Below, piece by piece: positions 35,077 through 44,006 of a stretch of 64,000 bases of DNA (position 1 is the first letter of the stretch; every line of letters starts with the position of its first letter). The position numbers and the translations under genes are program-made. Location of the stretch: positions 1 to 64,000 of the forward strand of contig NZ_MCZK01000149.1 in NCBI RefSeq assembly GCF_002875945.1, given 5' to 3'. Source of the stretch: Vibrio lentus. Lineage in GTDB: Bacteria; Pseudomonadota; Gammaproteobacteria; Enterobacterales; Vibrionaceae. The notes beneath the pieces are model-generated. The model searched no databases and was not told the DNA's origin. It saw only the letters and a program-made list of their open reading frames with translations.

Positions 35077-35093
35077 TTGGAATGAGATTTGCT
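35077..35093 (+). promoter_or_regulatory. sigma-54 promoter match for fdhD
   Basis: TTGGAATGAGATTTGCT has the GG and GC doublets of TTGGCAC-N5-TTGCT at correct spacing with two changes in the -24 box. Predicted start is near 35104, about 74 nt before the fdhD GTG. Confidence 0.65.
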
Positions 35094-35177
35094 TTAAGCA
35101 TGGGCTAAAGAATCGATTAACAAGAGCGGCGTTAGACCGTCTTGTTACAACCCTATCTCATTAAGTAGGAAGTGATT

Positions 35178-36017
35178 GTGGTAAAACCAAACATAATAAA
35201 AACCAGCGAAAACCCACTTCAGACAATCGAAGTTGAAGTGTTTGACGAATATGGTGAGAAGCTAACCAAACAGATCGCTTGTGAACGTCCTCTTACCGTT
35301 ATGTTGAACTGGAAAGAGATCGTAACCCTGATGACTCTCGGCTCACGCCCCGAATCTTTAGTCTTGGGTTATTTGAAGAATCAAAGCTTCCTTTCCGACC
35401 CTGAAGCGGTTGAATCTATCATAATCGATTGGGAAACCAGCTCTGCAGCGGTTATCACCAAAGAAGATACCAGCCAACTTGAGCAAGCGCTTAAGAAGAA
35501 GACGGTGACGTCTGGCTGTGGTCAGGGCACCATGTTTGGTAACGTGATGAAGCAGTTGGAAGATTACCAAGTGCCGCAGACCAAGATTAAGCAATCTGAA
35601 ATCTACACGGCTTTAGAAGCGCTGACTCATTACAACGACACGTACAAGAAAGCGGGCGCGGTACATGGTTGCGCAGTTTGCAAAGACGACAAGGTTCTTT
35701 CGTTTGTGGAAGATGTAGGTCGACATAACGCGGTTGATACTTTGGCCGGTGAGATGTGGCTTAACAAAGAAGATGGTGCCGATAAGATCTTTTACACCAC
35801 AGGTCGTCTAACCTCTGAAATGGTCATCAAAGTGGCGCAAATGGGCATCCCTGTTCTGCTATCACGTTCTGGCGTAACGCAAATGGGCTTAGACTTGGCT
35901 CAGCAATTTGGTATCACGACCATTGCTCGCGCTAAAGGCCTACGTTTCCAAGTGTTCACTGGCGCAGAGAAGATTGAATTCGATGTAAAAGGTGAACAGG
36001 CTTCGTCTGAAAGCTAG
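35178..36017 (+). CDS. fdhD: formate dehydrogenase accessory sulfurtransferase FdhD
   Basis: A 279-aa protein that transfers sulfur from IscS to the Mo/W cofactor to activate FDH. Conserved blocks are LVLGYLKNQSF, SGCGQGTMFG (Cys114), EDVGRHNAVDTLAG and TTGRLTSEMVIK. Only one cysteine is found in the loop where E. coli FdhD has C-x2-C (121/124). Another CxxC, Cys165/Cys168 (HGCAVC), is present instead further on. GTG 35178 was chosen because AGGA lies seven nt upstream; an in-frame GTG two codons earlier is possible. A sigma-54 match precedes it. Confidence 0.92.
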   Translation: MVKPNIIKTSENPLQTIEVEVFDEYGEKLTKQIACERPLTVMLNWKEIVTLMTLGSRPESLVLGYLKNQSFLSDPEAVESIIIDWETSSAAVITKEDTSQLEQALKKKTVTSGCGQGTMFGNVMKQLEDYQVPQTKIKQSEIYTALEALTHYNDTYKKAGAVHGCAVCKDDKVLSFVEDVGRHNAVDTLAGEMWLNKEDGADKIFYTTGRLTSEMVIKVAQMGIPVLLSRSGVTQMGLDLAQQFGITTIARAKGLRFQVFTGAEKIEFDVKGEQASSES

Positions 36018-36087
36018 ATTCAAAAGCCCAGTTGATACCTTAGTTCAGTCGAATAATAGAACACCGAGCTAGCACAAAAAAGAAACG

Positions 36088-36122
36088 ATGCCGTTCATCA
36101 GCACTGATGAGCGGCATTTTTG
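36088..36122 (+). terminator. terminator after fdhD
   Basis: ATGCCGTTCATCA (36088-36100) pairs with TGATGAGCGGCAT (36105-36117) with one G-T pair, followed by TTTTTGT. The remaining 36123-36460 is AT-rich with no other recognised element; it must hold the chemoreceptor promoter. Confidence 0.9.
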
Positions 36123-36460
36123 TATTCGTTTAAAGCTCACTTCAAGATACGAATATTAAGCTTCCCAATAATTAAGTGACCCAATGACTTAGTTACGCCG
36201 CTATTTAATTGCGTAACCGTTTAACCGTTTAACGAAGAAGCCTAGGGTTTTTCTATCAAGTTTTGCTATCAAAGGTACTCACAGATGATACTCACTGTTT
36301 TACATTTGCAGATAAACAACGTTTCCTTCGACCTTAGTTGTATACGAATCTTGCTTTAACAACCTTATAAGCTATTAGTTATATATTCATCATTTTAATG
36401 AATCTATTAATTATAAAACAAAGATGAATATCAACGTCACCGGCTTAAAGGGAATTAACC

Positions 36461-38350
36461 ATGAGTAATCCATCGGTACCTCAGCGTCATTCGCTGTCTC
36501 TTTCAATACGCAGCAAATTCATTCTAATCAACCTGACCTTGTTTGTTTCAGTCTTCATCTATGCCATCTACGAGCAGTTCAGCTTAGACAAACTAGAATC
36601 GCTGGAACGAGCTGCCACTGAAAATTTAAGGAGCTCGGTTGACCTACTCACCCTGAGGCGACACGAAAAAGATTTCTTAGCTCGTAATGACCAAAAATAC
36701 GCAGAGCGTTTCGACAAAACCGCTGATACCTTGAATCAACGACTGGTGACTTTGAACCAAACCTTAACCTCACACGAGCTTCACCTGTCCGACCAAATGA
36801 CGCGGATTTCGGACACTCTTCATCAGTATCAAAAGCAGTTTCACCAAATCGTCGAACAAGTGAATAACATTGAACGTACGACCGCGCCCTTAGGCTTTGT
36901 CGCTGCGTTAGATGGAAAACGAACCGCTTTAAAATCAGCGATCGAATCTGAATCGAGTTTGGCGTTAGAGCTTGCGCTATTGGAGTTGATTGAAAAAGAC
37001 TTCCACTATCTCGCTCATATCAATGACCAAACACACATGGCGTTAGCTAATGCTCTTAAAGAGTTTGAACCCTACTCCCAAACGTCCATTGCGACAGAGC
37101 AAGCCTATTCGGACTACAAGGCTGCGGTTGAAACGCTTCTGCTGGCTAACGCCAATTTAGGCTTATCGGCAGAACTCGGTCTTAGAGGCGCCTTACGTAG
37201 CAACGTCCACCAAACAGAACAAGCCATTGAAGCGGTACAAACCGAGATAAGCCAAGCTATCACAGCGGCGAGCACACATACCAAAAACACACTACATCTA
37301 TTTGGTGCGGCTATCGTAGCGCTGCTCTCTTTGTTGTTGGTGTTTATTGGGCGCAACATACTGGCGCGAATCAAAGCGATAAACGTGATGATGGAATCAA
37401 TTGCGAATGGAGATGGCGATTTAACTGTGCGCATGAACGCCAAAGGCAACGATGAACTTGCTCAGTTGGCGCACTCCTTCGATACCTTCATCAATAAACT
37501 GCATGGCAATATTAAAGAGCTGTCTGGCGTGATGACGGTGTTGACCGATAGTTCGTGTAGCTCTGAAGAAGCGGCAATCAAAAGTATGAGTAATGCTGAA
37601 AAGCAGAAGCAACAATCTGAATCAGTAGCGACGGCAGTTAATGAGCTGGTGATGACCAGTAATGAAGTGACGGCGAACATAGAAAATGCAGCGATGAACG
37701 CTGAGAAGATCAAAGACAACGCACATCAGGCATTACAAGAAACTCACGCAACCAATGACAGCATTAATGTGTTGGCAGAGAACATTGCAGAATCTCAAAA
37801 GCTAATTGTTCAACTCGAAGATCAGAGTCGTGAAATCAACCAAGTCGTTACTACGATTCAAGGCATTGCTGAGCAAACTAACCTACTCGCGCTAAATGCA
37901 GCGATAGAAGCTGCGCGTGCTGGTGATCATGGACGTGGGTTTGCAGTCGTGGCCTCTGAAGTGAGAGAGCTTTCGCTAATGACCAACAATTCAACCCATC
38001 AAATTGAATCAACCATTCATGGCCTGACGTCGGGAATAGCAAAAACGGTCGCTAAGATGTCGGTAAGCTTAGAGCAAACGGGGTTAGTTAAACACCAAAC
38101 CAAAGACGTGGTGAATGCGATTGAGGGAATACACTTTCAAGTCGGAGAAATGTTCGACTTAAACAGCCAGATTGCCACGGCGTCTGAAGAGCAATCCATG
38201 GTATCAGCAGAGATTGATCGCAACATCACTGATATCGCGCACCTAGCGAGTGATACTCATACTGTTGTGTCAGGGTCTGTTCGTTGCAGCGAGCAAGTAT
38301 CGAATGTGAGTGTGAAGCTTGAGAAAATAGTGGCGCAGTTTAAGTATTGA
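36461..38350 (+). CDS. methyl-accepting chemotaxis protein with helical ligand-binding domain
   Basis: A 629-aa chemoreceptor. Transmembrane helices at about 24-42 and 280-302 flank a mostly helical periplasmic domain (about 43-278) that includes [12 protein letters not shown], the motif of helical-bundle (HBM-like) sensors. HAMP follows (about 303-355). The signalling hairpin tip [19 protein letters not shown], then [15 protein letters not shown], is intact. No CheR-binding pentapeptide at the C-terminus. Ligand unknown. Monocistronic, between fdhD and ybiT. Confidence 0.9.
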   Translation: MSNPSVPQRHSLSLSIRSKFILINLTLFVSVFIYAIYEQFSLDKLESLERAATENLRSSVDLLTLRRHEKDFLARNDQKYAERFDKTADTLNQRLVTLNQTLTSHELHLSDQMTRISDTLHQYQKQFHQIVEQVNNIERTTAPLGFVAALDGKRTALKSAIESESSLALELALLELIEKDFHYLAHINDQTHMALANALKEFEPYSQTSIATEQAYSDYKAAVETLLLANANLGLSAELGLRGALRSNVHQTEQAIEAVQTEISQAITAASTHTKNTLHLFGAAIVALLSLLLVFIGRNILARIKAINVMMESIANGDGDLTVRMNAKGNDELAQLAHSFDTFINKLHGNIKELSGVMTVLTDSSCSSEEAAIKSMSNAEKQKQQSESVATAVNELVMTSNEVTANIENAAMNAEKIKDNAHQALQETHATNDSINVLAENIAESQKLIVQLEDQSREINQVVTTIQGIAEQTNLLALNAAIEAARAGDHGRGFAVVASEVRELSLMTNNSTHQIESTIHGLTSGIAKTVAKMSVSLEQTGLVKHQTKDVVNAIEGIHFQVGEMFDLNSQIATASEEQSMVSAEIDRNITDIAHLASDTHTVVSGSVRCSEQVSNVSVKLEKIVAQFKY

Positions 38351-38408
38351 TTAACAACAAGTACTTGAGACTAACCGCTCGAATTTTTTGATACAAAGAG
38401 ACTTGTTT

Positions 38409-38451
38409 AAAAGACCGAGTGTGTAAAAGACCGAGTGTGTAAAAGACCGAG
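38409..38451. repeat. 16-bp tandem repeat, 2.7 copies
   Basis: AAAAGACCGAGTGTGT repeats at 38409-38424 and 38425-38440 without mismatch, with a third partial copy to 38451. It lies between the chemoreceptor stop and the terminator. Probably a slippage product. Confidence 0.85.
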
Positions 38452-38457
38452 ATAAAC

Positions 38458-38497
38458 AAAAGGCCTCTATCTTAACGAATAAGATAGAGGCCTTTTT
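38458..38497. terminator. bidirectional terminator between the chemoreceptor and ybiT
   Basis: AAAAGGCCTCTATCTT (38458-38473) pairs perfectly with AAGATAGAGGCCTTTT (38481-38496) around a 7-nt loop. It serves both convergent genes. Confidence 0.92.
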
Positions 38498-38563
38498 AAT
38501 CAAGGATACGTACTAACGTTGTATTACGTATTCATGTTTAATGCGTACCATGCTTAATGCGTA

Positions 38564-40147
38564 CTAAGCGCGTGCTTTCAAGAACTCAGCGTAAGTACCG
38601 CGGAAGTCGTTGATCTTGCCGTCTTTGATTTCAAGAACACGAGTCGCTAGAGAGTCTACGAATACGCGGTCATGAGATACGAAGAACAATGTGCCTTTGT
38701 AGTTCTCAAGAGCCAAGTTAAGCGCTTCGATAGATTCCATATCCATGTGGTTCGTTGGTTCATCCATTAGAAGGATGTTTGGCTTGTGCATCATGATCTT
38801 GCCAAGAAGCATACGACCTTGCTCACCACCAGAGATAACCTTTACAGATTTCTTGATGTCGTCTTGACCAAACAGCATACGACCTAGGAAGCCACGAACA
38901 ACTTGCTCGTCTTCGCCTTCTTGACGCCATTGGCTCATCCAATCAAACAGGTTCATGTCTTTTTCGAAATCATGTGCGTGATCTTGAGCGTAGTAACCGA
39001 TGTTTGAGTTTTCAGACCACTTGTACTCACCTTCGCGCGCTTCTAGAGCACCCGCTAGCGTGTTAAGAAGCGTTGTTTTACCTACGCCATTCTCACCGAT
39101 GATAGCAACACGCTCACCAACTTCGAAAATCGCATCGAACTTGTTGTATAGGTCTTCTTCAAAGCCTTGAGCTAGGTTTTCAACCACAAGTGCGTTTCGG
39201 AATAGTTCTTTAGACTGTTCGAAACGGATGAATGGGTTTTGACGGCTAGACGCTTTAACTTCGTCCAGTTGAATCTTGTCGATCTGTTTAGCACGAGACG
39301 TTGCTTGTTTCGCTTTAGATGCGTTAGCAGAGAAACGAGAAACGAACGTCTGAAGTTCAGCAATTTGTGCTTTCTTCTTCGCGTTATCAGATAGTAGACG
39401 TTCACGAGCTTGTGTCGCTGCTGTCATGTACTCATCGTAGTTACCAGGGAACAGGCGAAGTGCGCCGTAATCAAGGTCAGCCATGTGTGTACAAACTGAG
39501 TTTAGGAAGTGACGGTCATGCGAAATGATGATCATTGTGCAGTTACGTTGGTTAAGCGTATCTTCCAACCACTTGATGGTGTCCATATCCAGGTTGTTCG
39601 TTGGTTCGTCAAGAAGCATGATATGCGGGTCAGCAAACAGTACTTGAGACAATAGAACACGAAGTTTCCAACCTGGTGCTACTTCGCTCATTAGACCGAA
39701 GTGCAGTGATTCTTCAATACCTACAGCAAGAAGAAGCTCACCCGCTTTCGCTTCTGCCATGTAACCGTCCATTTCAGCGAACTGAACTTCAAGATCAGCC
39801 ACTTTCATGCCGTCTTCTTCGCTCATTTCAGGCAAAGAGTAAATGCGGTCACGCTCTTGCTTAATAGCCCAAAGCTCTTTGTGACCCATGATAACCGTGT
39901 CGATTACCGTGAATTCTTCGTAAGCAAATTGGTCTTGGTTTAGTTTAGCTACGCGCTCGTTTGGATCGTAGCTTACGTTACCAGCACTTGGTTCAAGTTC
40001 ACCTGATAGGATCTTCATGAACGTCGATTTACCACAGCCATTCGCGCCGATTAAACCGTAACGGTTACCTTCGCCGAACTTAACTGAAATATTTTCGAAA
40101 AGTGGCTTAGCGCCGAATTGTTGAGTGATATTTGCTGTGGAGATCAA
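38564..40147 (-). CDS. ybiT: ABC-F family ATPase YbiT
   Basis: A 527-aa tandem ABC ATPase without transmembrane part, of the ABC-F translation-factor family. The first NBD has [16 protein letters not shown] and [10 protein letters not shown], the second [16 protein letters not shown] and [10 protein letters not shown]. The linker region (about 240-310) carries the P-site tRNA-interaction motif. Start: TTG at 40147 gives [20 protein letters not shown], aligned with YbiT; in-frame codons upstream read into a Lys/Ala-rich stretch that family members lack. Monocistronic. Confidence 0.9.
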   Translation of the reverse strand: MISTANITQQFGAKPLFENISVKFGEGNRYGLIGANGCGKSTFMKILSGELEPSAGNVSYDPNERVAKLNQDQFAYEEFTVIDTVIMGHKELWAIKQERDRIYSLPEMSEEDGMKVADLEVQFAEMDGYMAEAKAGELLLAVGIEESLHFGLMSEVAPGWKLRVLLSQVLFADPHIMLLDEPTNNLDMDTIKWLEDTLNQRNCTMIIISHDRHFLNSVCTHMADLDYGALRLFPGNYDEYMTAATQARERLLSDNAKKKAQIAELQTFVSRFSANASKAKQATSRAKQIDKIQLDEVKASSRQNPFIRFEQSKELFRNALVVENLAQGFEEDLYNKFDAIFEVGERVAIIGENGVGKTTLLNTLAGALEAREGEYKWSENSNIGYYAQDHAHDFEKDMNLFDWMSQWRQEGEDEQVVRGFLGRMLFGQDDIKKSVKVISGGEQGRMLLGKIMMHKPNILLMDEPTNHMDMESIEALNLALENYKGTLFFVSHDRVFVDSLATRVLEIKDGKINDFRGTYAEFLKARA

Positions 40148-40222
40148 TGCCTTTACCTTTTTAATGTGAAAAACGCCGCAACGGTACTTCTTCGGGGCTT
40201 TAACTTCAAGTATTGATTGCAA

Positions 40223-40608
40223 TTACAGGCCATTAAGTGAGTGATAACCTAGCCAAATCATAATTTGAGCTGACTCACACTTTTGATTTTCTCTTTGTGT
40301 TCATAAAAACGCCACAATCCGTAAAATACAAAATATCGAACAACCGCCGATAATGGGGCTTATATAACGGCTTAAATTCTACCGACAATTGAATATATCG
40401 CACGGCGCATCGTTACAACCTAACCTACTTTCAGCCTATTTGTTTACGGTACTGGCTGATGCTCAAATACTAGCCCAAACCCTGACAATTTCATGACAAA
40501 GACGAAAGAAACAGGAATAAAGTACTCGCCCCCGAAAAAGGGTTAGATTTCACAAAGCACCATTATCTAACTATAGTAATCCTAACCTCATAATTCTAAG
40601 AGACTTTT
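40223..40608. other. 386-bp intergenic region between ybiT and the membrane ATPase gene
   Basis: This divergent region must hold promoters for ybiT (minus) and the ATPase-channel unit (plus). I see no clear hairpin, sigma-54 match, palindromic box or short gene in it. Confidence 0.5.
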
Positions 40609-41616
40609 ATGCGTTCACTATCGCGCTTCTTATTGTTCACTTTAGCCATGCTCTCTTGGCCTAGTCATGCCAACTTGGAATATGACTTGCAGTCACGTCC
40701 TCAGGTGTCTGACATTGCCCAAGATCTGGATCAACGCATTAATGCACTCCCCGACCCTCTGTTTATGGAGGCGGCAGACAAACGTAAGGTCAATGTTTTA
40801 TTAGCCGAAGTTCTTCGTGTCCAAAACCAACAAATCGCAACCTTTGATCAACAGCTTCTGGATTATCGAAAAAACAGTGATGCGGATTTGTGGTTTGACG
40901 TTGAATCGAGCTACGTAACATTAAACAGTTTAAATGTGAGTAAGCAGCACTTACTTGAGCAGACCACCACCGCGAACAAAGAGCGCTTAACGGGTTTTGG
41001 TCCTTATGGTGTAACGCAGTTTAAGCAAGAGTGGCGACTGACTAAGCTCAACGTTGAATATTTGGTGTATTTCCAAACTCGTAGCTTCAAAGCGTTGATC
41101 ACTGACATCTTCATTTCGCCAGTGCCTGTTATTTGGGCCTCTCTGAAAGTGCTGTTTATCTACTTCGCTTTAGTGTGGTGGCTGTCAAACAGCACACGCC
41201 TGATTGAATTATTCCGAGTTAATTTCTTGGAAGCTAAGCAGAACCCTCCCTTCTTAGTGCGTTTGATTTGGTACGTGAGCCGTGCCCATCGCGCGATAGC
41301 GTGGTTAATCGCGATTACCATCTCATTGCGTATTCTCTCAAGCATACCGAGCTTACAACACCTGATATTCCTAGAGATCTTTACGTGGTGGATTCTTGGT
41401 GGCTCGATAGCCATTAGCTTTATTCTGGAATTCGCGTTCCGTATTAGCCGAACCTCAAACCAAGAAGTCATTGCGCTGCGACTTTCAACGATTCGCCGTT
41501 ATGTATGGAGTTTTATCGTTGCGGGTGTGATTCTTCAGATTTCAATCCGTACGTTAGTAAAGGTACGATTTACAGCTGGATCTACAGTGCGTTGTTCTTC
41601 TGGTTTGTGCTTGTGA
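40609..41616 (+). CDS. N-terminal part of a frameshifted membrane-anchored ATPase
   Basis: A 335-aa reading frame. Signal peptide about 1-21 (MRSLSRFLLFTLAMLSWPSHA) leads to a periplasmic helical region (about 22-165). Transmembrane helices follow at about 178-195, 230-250, 260-285 and 300-320. The last 20 residues (VKVRFTAGSTVRCSSGLCL) are unlike the rest and appear to be out-of-frame read-through. The frame at 41505-42953 continues the membrane domain in the -1 frame, at about 41555-41565 (LV, then SKGTIYSWIYSALFF). One missing base would give an intact protein of about 800 aa. Confidence 0.7.
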   Translation: MRSLSRFLLFTLAMLSWPSHANLEYDLQSRPQVSDIAQDLDQRINALPDPLFMEAADKRKVNVLLAEVLRVQNQQIATFDQQLLDYRKNSDADLWFDVESSYVTLNSLNVSKQHLLEQTTTANKERLTGFGPYGVTQFKQEWRLTKLNVEYLVYFQTRSFKALITDIFISPVPVIWASLKVLFIYFALVWWLSNSTRLIELFRVNFLEAKQNPPFLVRLIWYVSRAHRAIAWLIAITISLRILSSIPSLQHLIFLEIFTWWILGGSIAISFILEFAFRISRTSNQEVIALRLSTIRRYVWSFIVAGVILQISIRTLVKVRFTAGSTVRCSSGLCL

Positions 41617-42953
41617 CCATATCTGTATTGAGGTTATGGCGTGCGAAAGTGTTTGACGCATTGCATCATATTTCCGATCGCCCTGTGTGGGTCAATTGGG
41701 CGGTGAATCGCCAAGACACCCTTATTCTCAATATTCTGGCAACCGCAATTGGTGTTGTGTGGCTAACGGTGTACACCTTCCAACATCGAATCATGGCGTT
41801 GCTATCTGGTTATACTCTGTTTAGCCAAGCGTTGGCTTATTTGTTCAGAATTGAAGTTGCGAAACAGTCAGACCTTGATAAGAACCAACAGAATCTTGTT
41901 AGAATTAAAGGCGACCAAACTTTTGAATACGTTCTACCAGGTTCTATTGACAGTACTTTGATTGACTACGCGGGCGATGAAGTGAAACAGCTTAATCGCT
42001 ATCTGATGTCTGACAGCCCCGCGATTTGTATTGTGTCTGGTGAACGTGGTGTTGGCTCTACAACCCTGCTCTACACGTTGCTGCATAAAGTTACCAATGC
42101 AGAGCCAATCTACGTTAGTTGCCCTTATGCCGGTTACAAAGAGTTTCTTTGCCACTTGGCTGTAAGCATCGGACTGGAAGAAGAAGCGACCGAAATTCAG
42201 ATTCTGGCTCATTTACGTAAAAGCGAAATCACTTACCTGATCGCGATCGACAATGCACAACGACTTGTTAAGCCGATGGTTGGTGGTCTATCCGATTTGA
42301 TTCGCTTAACCAACTTACTGCGCCGTTCTAAAAAGAATCACCGTGTGGTGATGTCGATTGCTAAATCAAGCTGGCGATTTGTCGATAGAGCTCGTGGCGA
42401 GCGTCTATTGTTTGATTTCGTGTGTTTCTTACCTCGTTGGACTGAGAAGCAAATCGGTGAGCTCCTGACAAGCCGCATCAATACCGAGTTAGAAAAGCCG
42501 TTGTCGTTTGATGGATTGGTGGTTCCTAAACAGTGGGATCAAGATGAGATGACAGAAGAAGAACGAGCTCGCCAAGGCTTCTATCGAATTCTATGGCATT
42601 ACTCTGATGGTAATCCAACAGTGGCTCTGCGCTTCTTCCGCTTATCTCTTAATAGAAACAAAGACACTGACCAAGCTGTCGTCAGGTTGTTCCATGTGCC
42701 TGAAGCGCAAGAATTAGAGAACATGCCTAAACCTATGCTGGCCGTGCTTCGCTCGATTGTTCAGCTCGAGATAGCCTCTCCTGAAGTTTTGTCTGACTGT
42801 ACTCAGCTGAGTATTGCGGAGATTACGGGCATTCTGCGTTACTTCGAAAGTCGAGGTTACATTGGTTGGAGTGAAGAGAAGGCAAAGATTTCCGATCACT
42901 GGTTCCGCCACATTACGAACGTTCTCGACCGTCAACATCTCTTGGTGAAGTAA
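41505..42953 (+). CDS. C-terminal part of the frameshifted membrane ATPase (P-loop domain)
   Basis: A 482-aa reading frame; its first about 16 codons overlap the preceding frame and are probably not the true start. It contains further transmembrane helices (about 24-42 and 74-112), then a P-loop ATPase domain: Walker A GERGVGSTTLL (179-189) and a degenerate Walker B YLIAIDN (244-250), followed by a sensor-like LIRLTNLLRRSKKNHRVVMSI, read in part. A helical/winged C-terminal region (about 385-475) ends near YIGWSEEKAKISDHWFRHI. The family resembles AAA/STAND-type ATPases, not a named transporter. The MscS gene starts 1 nt after its stop. Confidence 0.7.
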   Translation: MEFYRCGCDSSDFNPYVSKGTIYSWIYSALFFWFVLVTISVLRLWRAKVFDALHHISDRPVWVNWAVNRQDTLILNILATAIGVVWLTVYTFQHRIMALLSGYTLFSQALAYLFRIEVAKQSDLDKNQQNLVRIKGDQTFEYVLPGSIDSTLIDYAGDEVKQLNRYLMSDSPAICIVSGERGVGSTTLLYTLLHKVTNAEPIYVSCPYAGYKEFLCHLAVSIGLEEEATEIQILAHLRKSEITYLIAIDNAQRLVKPMVGGLSDLIRLTNLLRRSKKNHRVVMSIAKSSWRFVDRARGERLLFDFVCFLPRWTEKQIGELLTSRINTELEKPLSFDGLVVPKQWDQDEMTEEERARQGFYRILWHYSDGNPTVALRFFRLSLNRNKDTDQAVVRLFHVPEAQELENMPKPMLAVLRSIVQLEIASPEVLSDCTQLSIAEITGILRYFESRGYIGWSEEKAKISDHWFRHITNVLDRQHLLVK

Positions 42954-42954
42954 A

Positions 42955-43842
42955 ATGAAGAAATTATTTGTCCTATTATTTGTTGGCTTAACGACTGCTA
43001 TGAGTTTTCCGACCTTCGCGACGGAAGAGTTGGCCAATGTAGAAAACATCTCGAAGATAGCGAGCTTGGTGCGATGGAGTGGCGTGTTCTTCTCCGCTAT
43101 CGTCATTGCCGCAATGTGGTTGCTGCTTAAGTTCATTAATTCGATGGTAACCAGCTTCGGTAGCCAATTCGTTCAATATCGAATGCTGCTGCAAAAGCTC
43201 CAGTCGTTTATGCAGTTCTTCATCTATGTGAGCACGGGTCTGATCGTGTTTATGATGAGTTTCCGTATCAACGACCAAATACTGGCTCTGATTGGTGGTA
43301 CCCTCGCCGTATCCGTTGGCTTTGCGCTTAAAGACTTGGCGGCGTCTTTCATCGCAGGTATCACCGTGATGATCGATAGACCTTTTCAAGTTGGTGACCG
43401 TGTCACGTTTGAGGGTAACTACGGCGACATTATCACTATCGGTTTACGTTCAGTGCGTATGAGAACGCTGAACGATGACATCATTACCATCCCAAACAAC
43501 AAGTTCTTAAATGAAGTGACGACGAGCGGTAACTACGGCGCATTAGATATGCAGGTGGTGATTCCGTTTTACGTAGGAATGGATGAAGACATCACCCTAG
43601 CCCGTGACTTGATTCAAGAAGCCGCTTCTTCAAGCCGTTACATCCACTTGCCGAAGCCTGTTACTGTTCTGGTTAAACAAACCATTACCGACAACTATCT
43701 AGCGATACAGCTTACTTGTAAGGCTTATGTGGTCGATACGGCGTATGAGAAATTGTTTGAAACTGACATTACCCTTCGAGTGATGAAAGAGTTTAAGAAA
43801 CACAACATCAACCCACCGAAGATTTCAGTGACGGCACATTAA
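42955..43842 (+). CDS. MscS-family mechanosensitive channel paired with the ATPase
   Basis: A 295-aa channel. Signal peptide about 1-22, then transmembrane helices at about 42-62, 84-105 and the pore helix TM3 (GGTLAVSVGFALKDLAASFIAGI, about 113-135 read in parts), followed by the MscS beta domain with DRVTFEGNYGDIITIGLRSVRMR. The vestibule C-terminal domain is complete. Family role: opens on membrane tension and releases solutes under osmotic downshock. It starts 1 nt after the ATPase stop, so the two are translationally linked. Whether it is gated by the ATPase is unknown. Confidence 0.88.
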   Translation: MKKLFVLLFVGLTTAMSFPTFATEELANVENISKIASLVRWSGVFFSAIVIAAMWLLLKFINSMVTSFGSQFVQYRMLLQKLQSFMQFFIYVSTGLIVFMMSFRINDQILALIGGTLAVSVGFALKDLAASFIAGITVMIDRPFQVGDRVTFEGNYGDIITIGLRSVRMRTLNDDIITIPNNKFLNEVTTSGNYGALDMQVVIPFYVGMDEDITLARDLIQEAASSSRYIHLPKPVTVLVKQTITDNYLAIQLTCKAYVVDTAYEKLFETDITLRVMKEFKKHNINPPKISVTAH

Positions 43843-43920
43843 TAAGGTTGGCTTAACGCGCTTCTTTTTCTTAACGCTTTTGTTTTGCTAAGCAAGTTAG
43901 CAATCCAGTCATCTACAACC

Positions 43921-43962
43921 AAAAACACCTCCGAACTTGTCTCAGTGCGGAGGTGTTTTTTA
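43921..43962. terminator. bidirectional terminator between the channel and a chemoreceptor
   Basis: AAAAACACCTCCG (43921-43933) pairs with CGGAGGTGTTTTT (43948-43960) around a 14-nt loop. Shared by convergent transcripts. Confidence 0.9.
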
Positions 43963-44006
43963 TGAGGTTTTAGCTTAGTTCTTGCTTAGTAATACCTAGG
44001 TTGGGA

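Noticed and set aside
41505..41552. ATG at 41505 as genuine start of an independent ATPase gene
   Set aside because: The first codons (MEFYRCGCDSSDFNPY) are out of frame to a continuous membrane helix in the overlapping frame and have no clear ribosome site, so a frameshift explains the data better.
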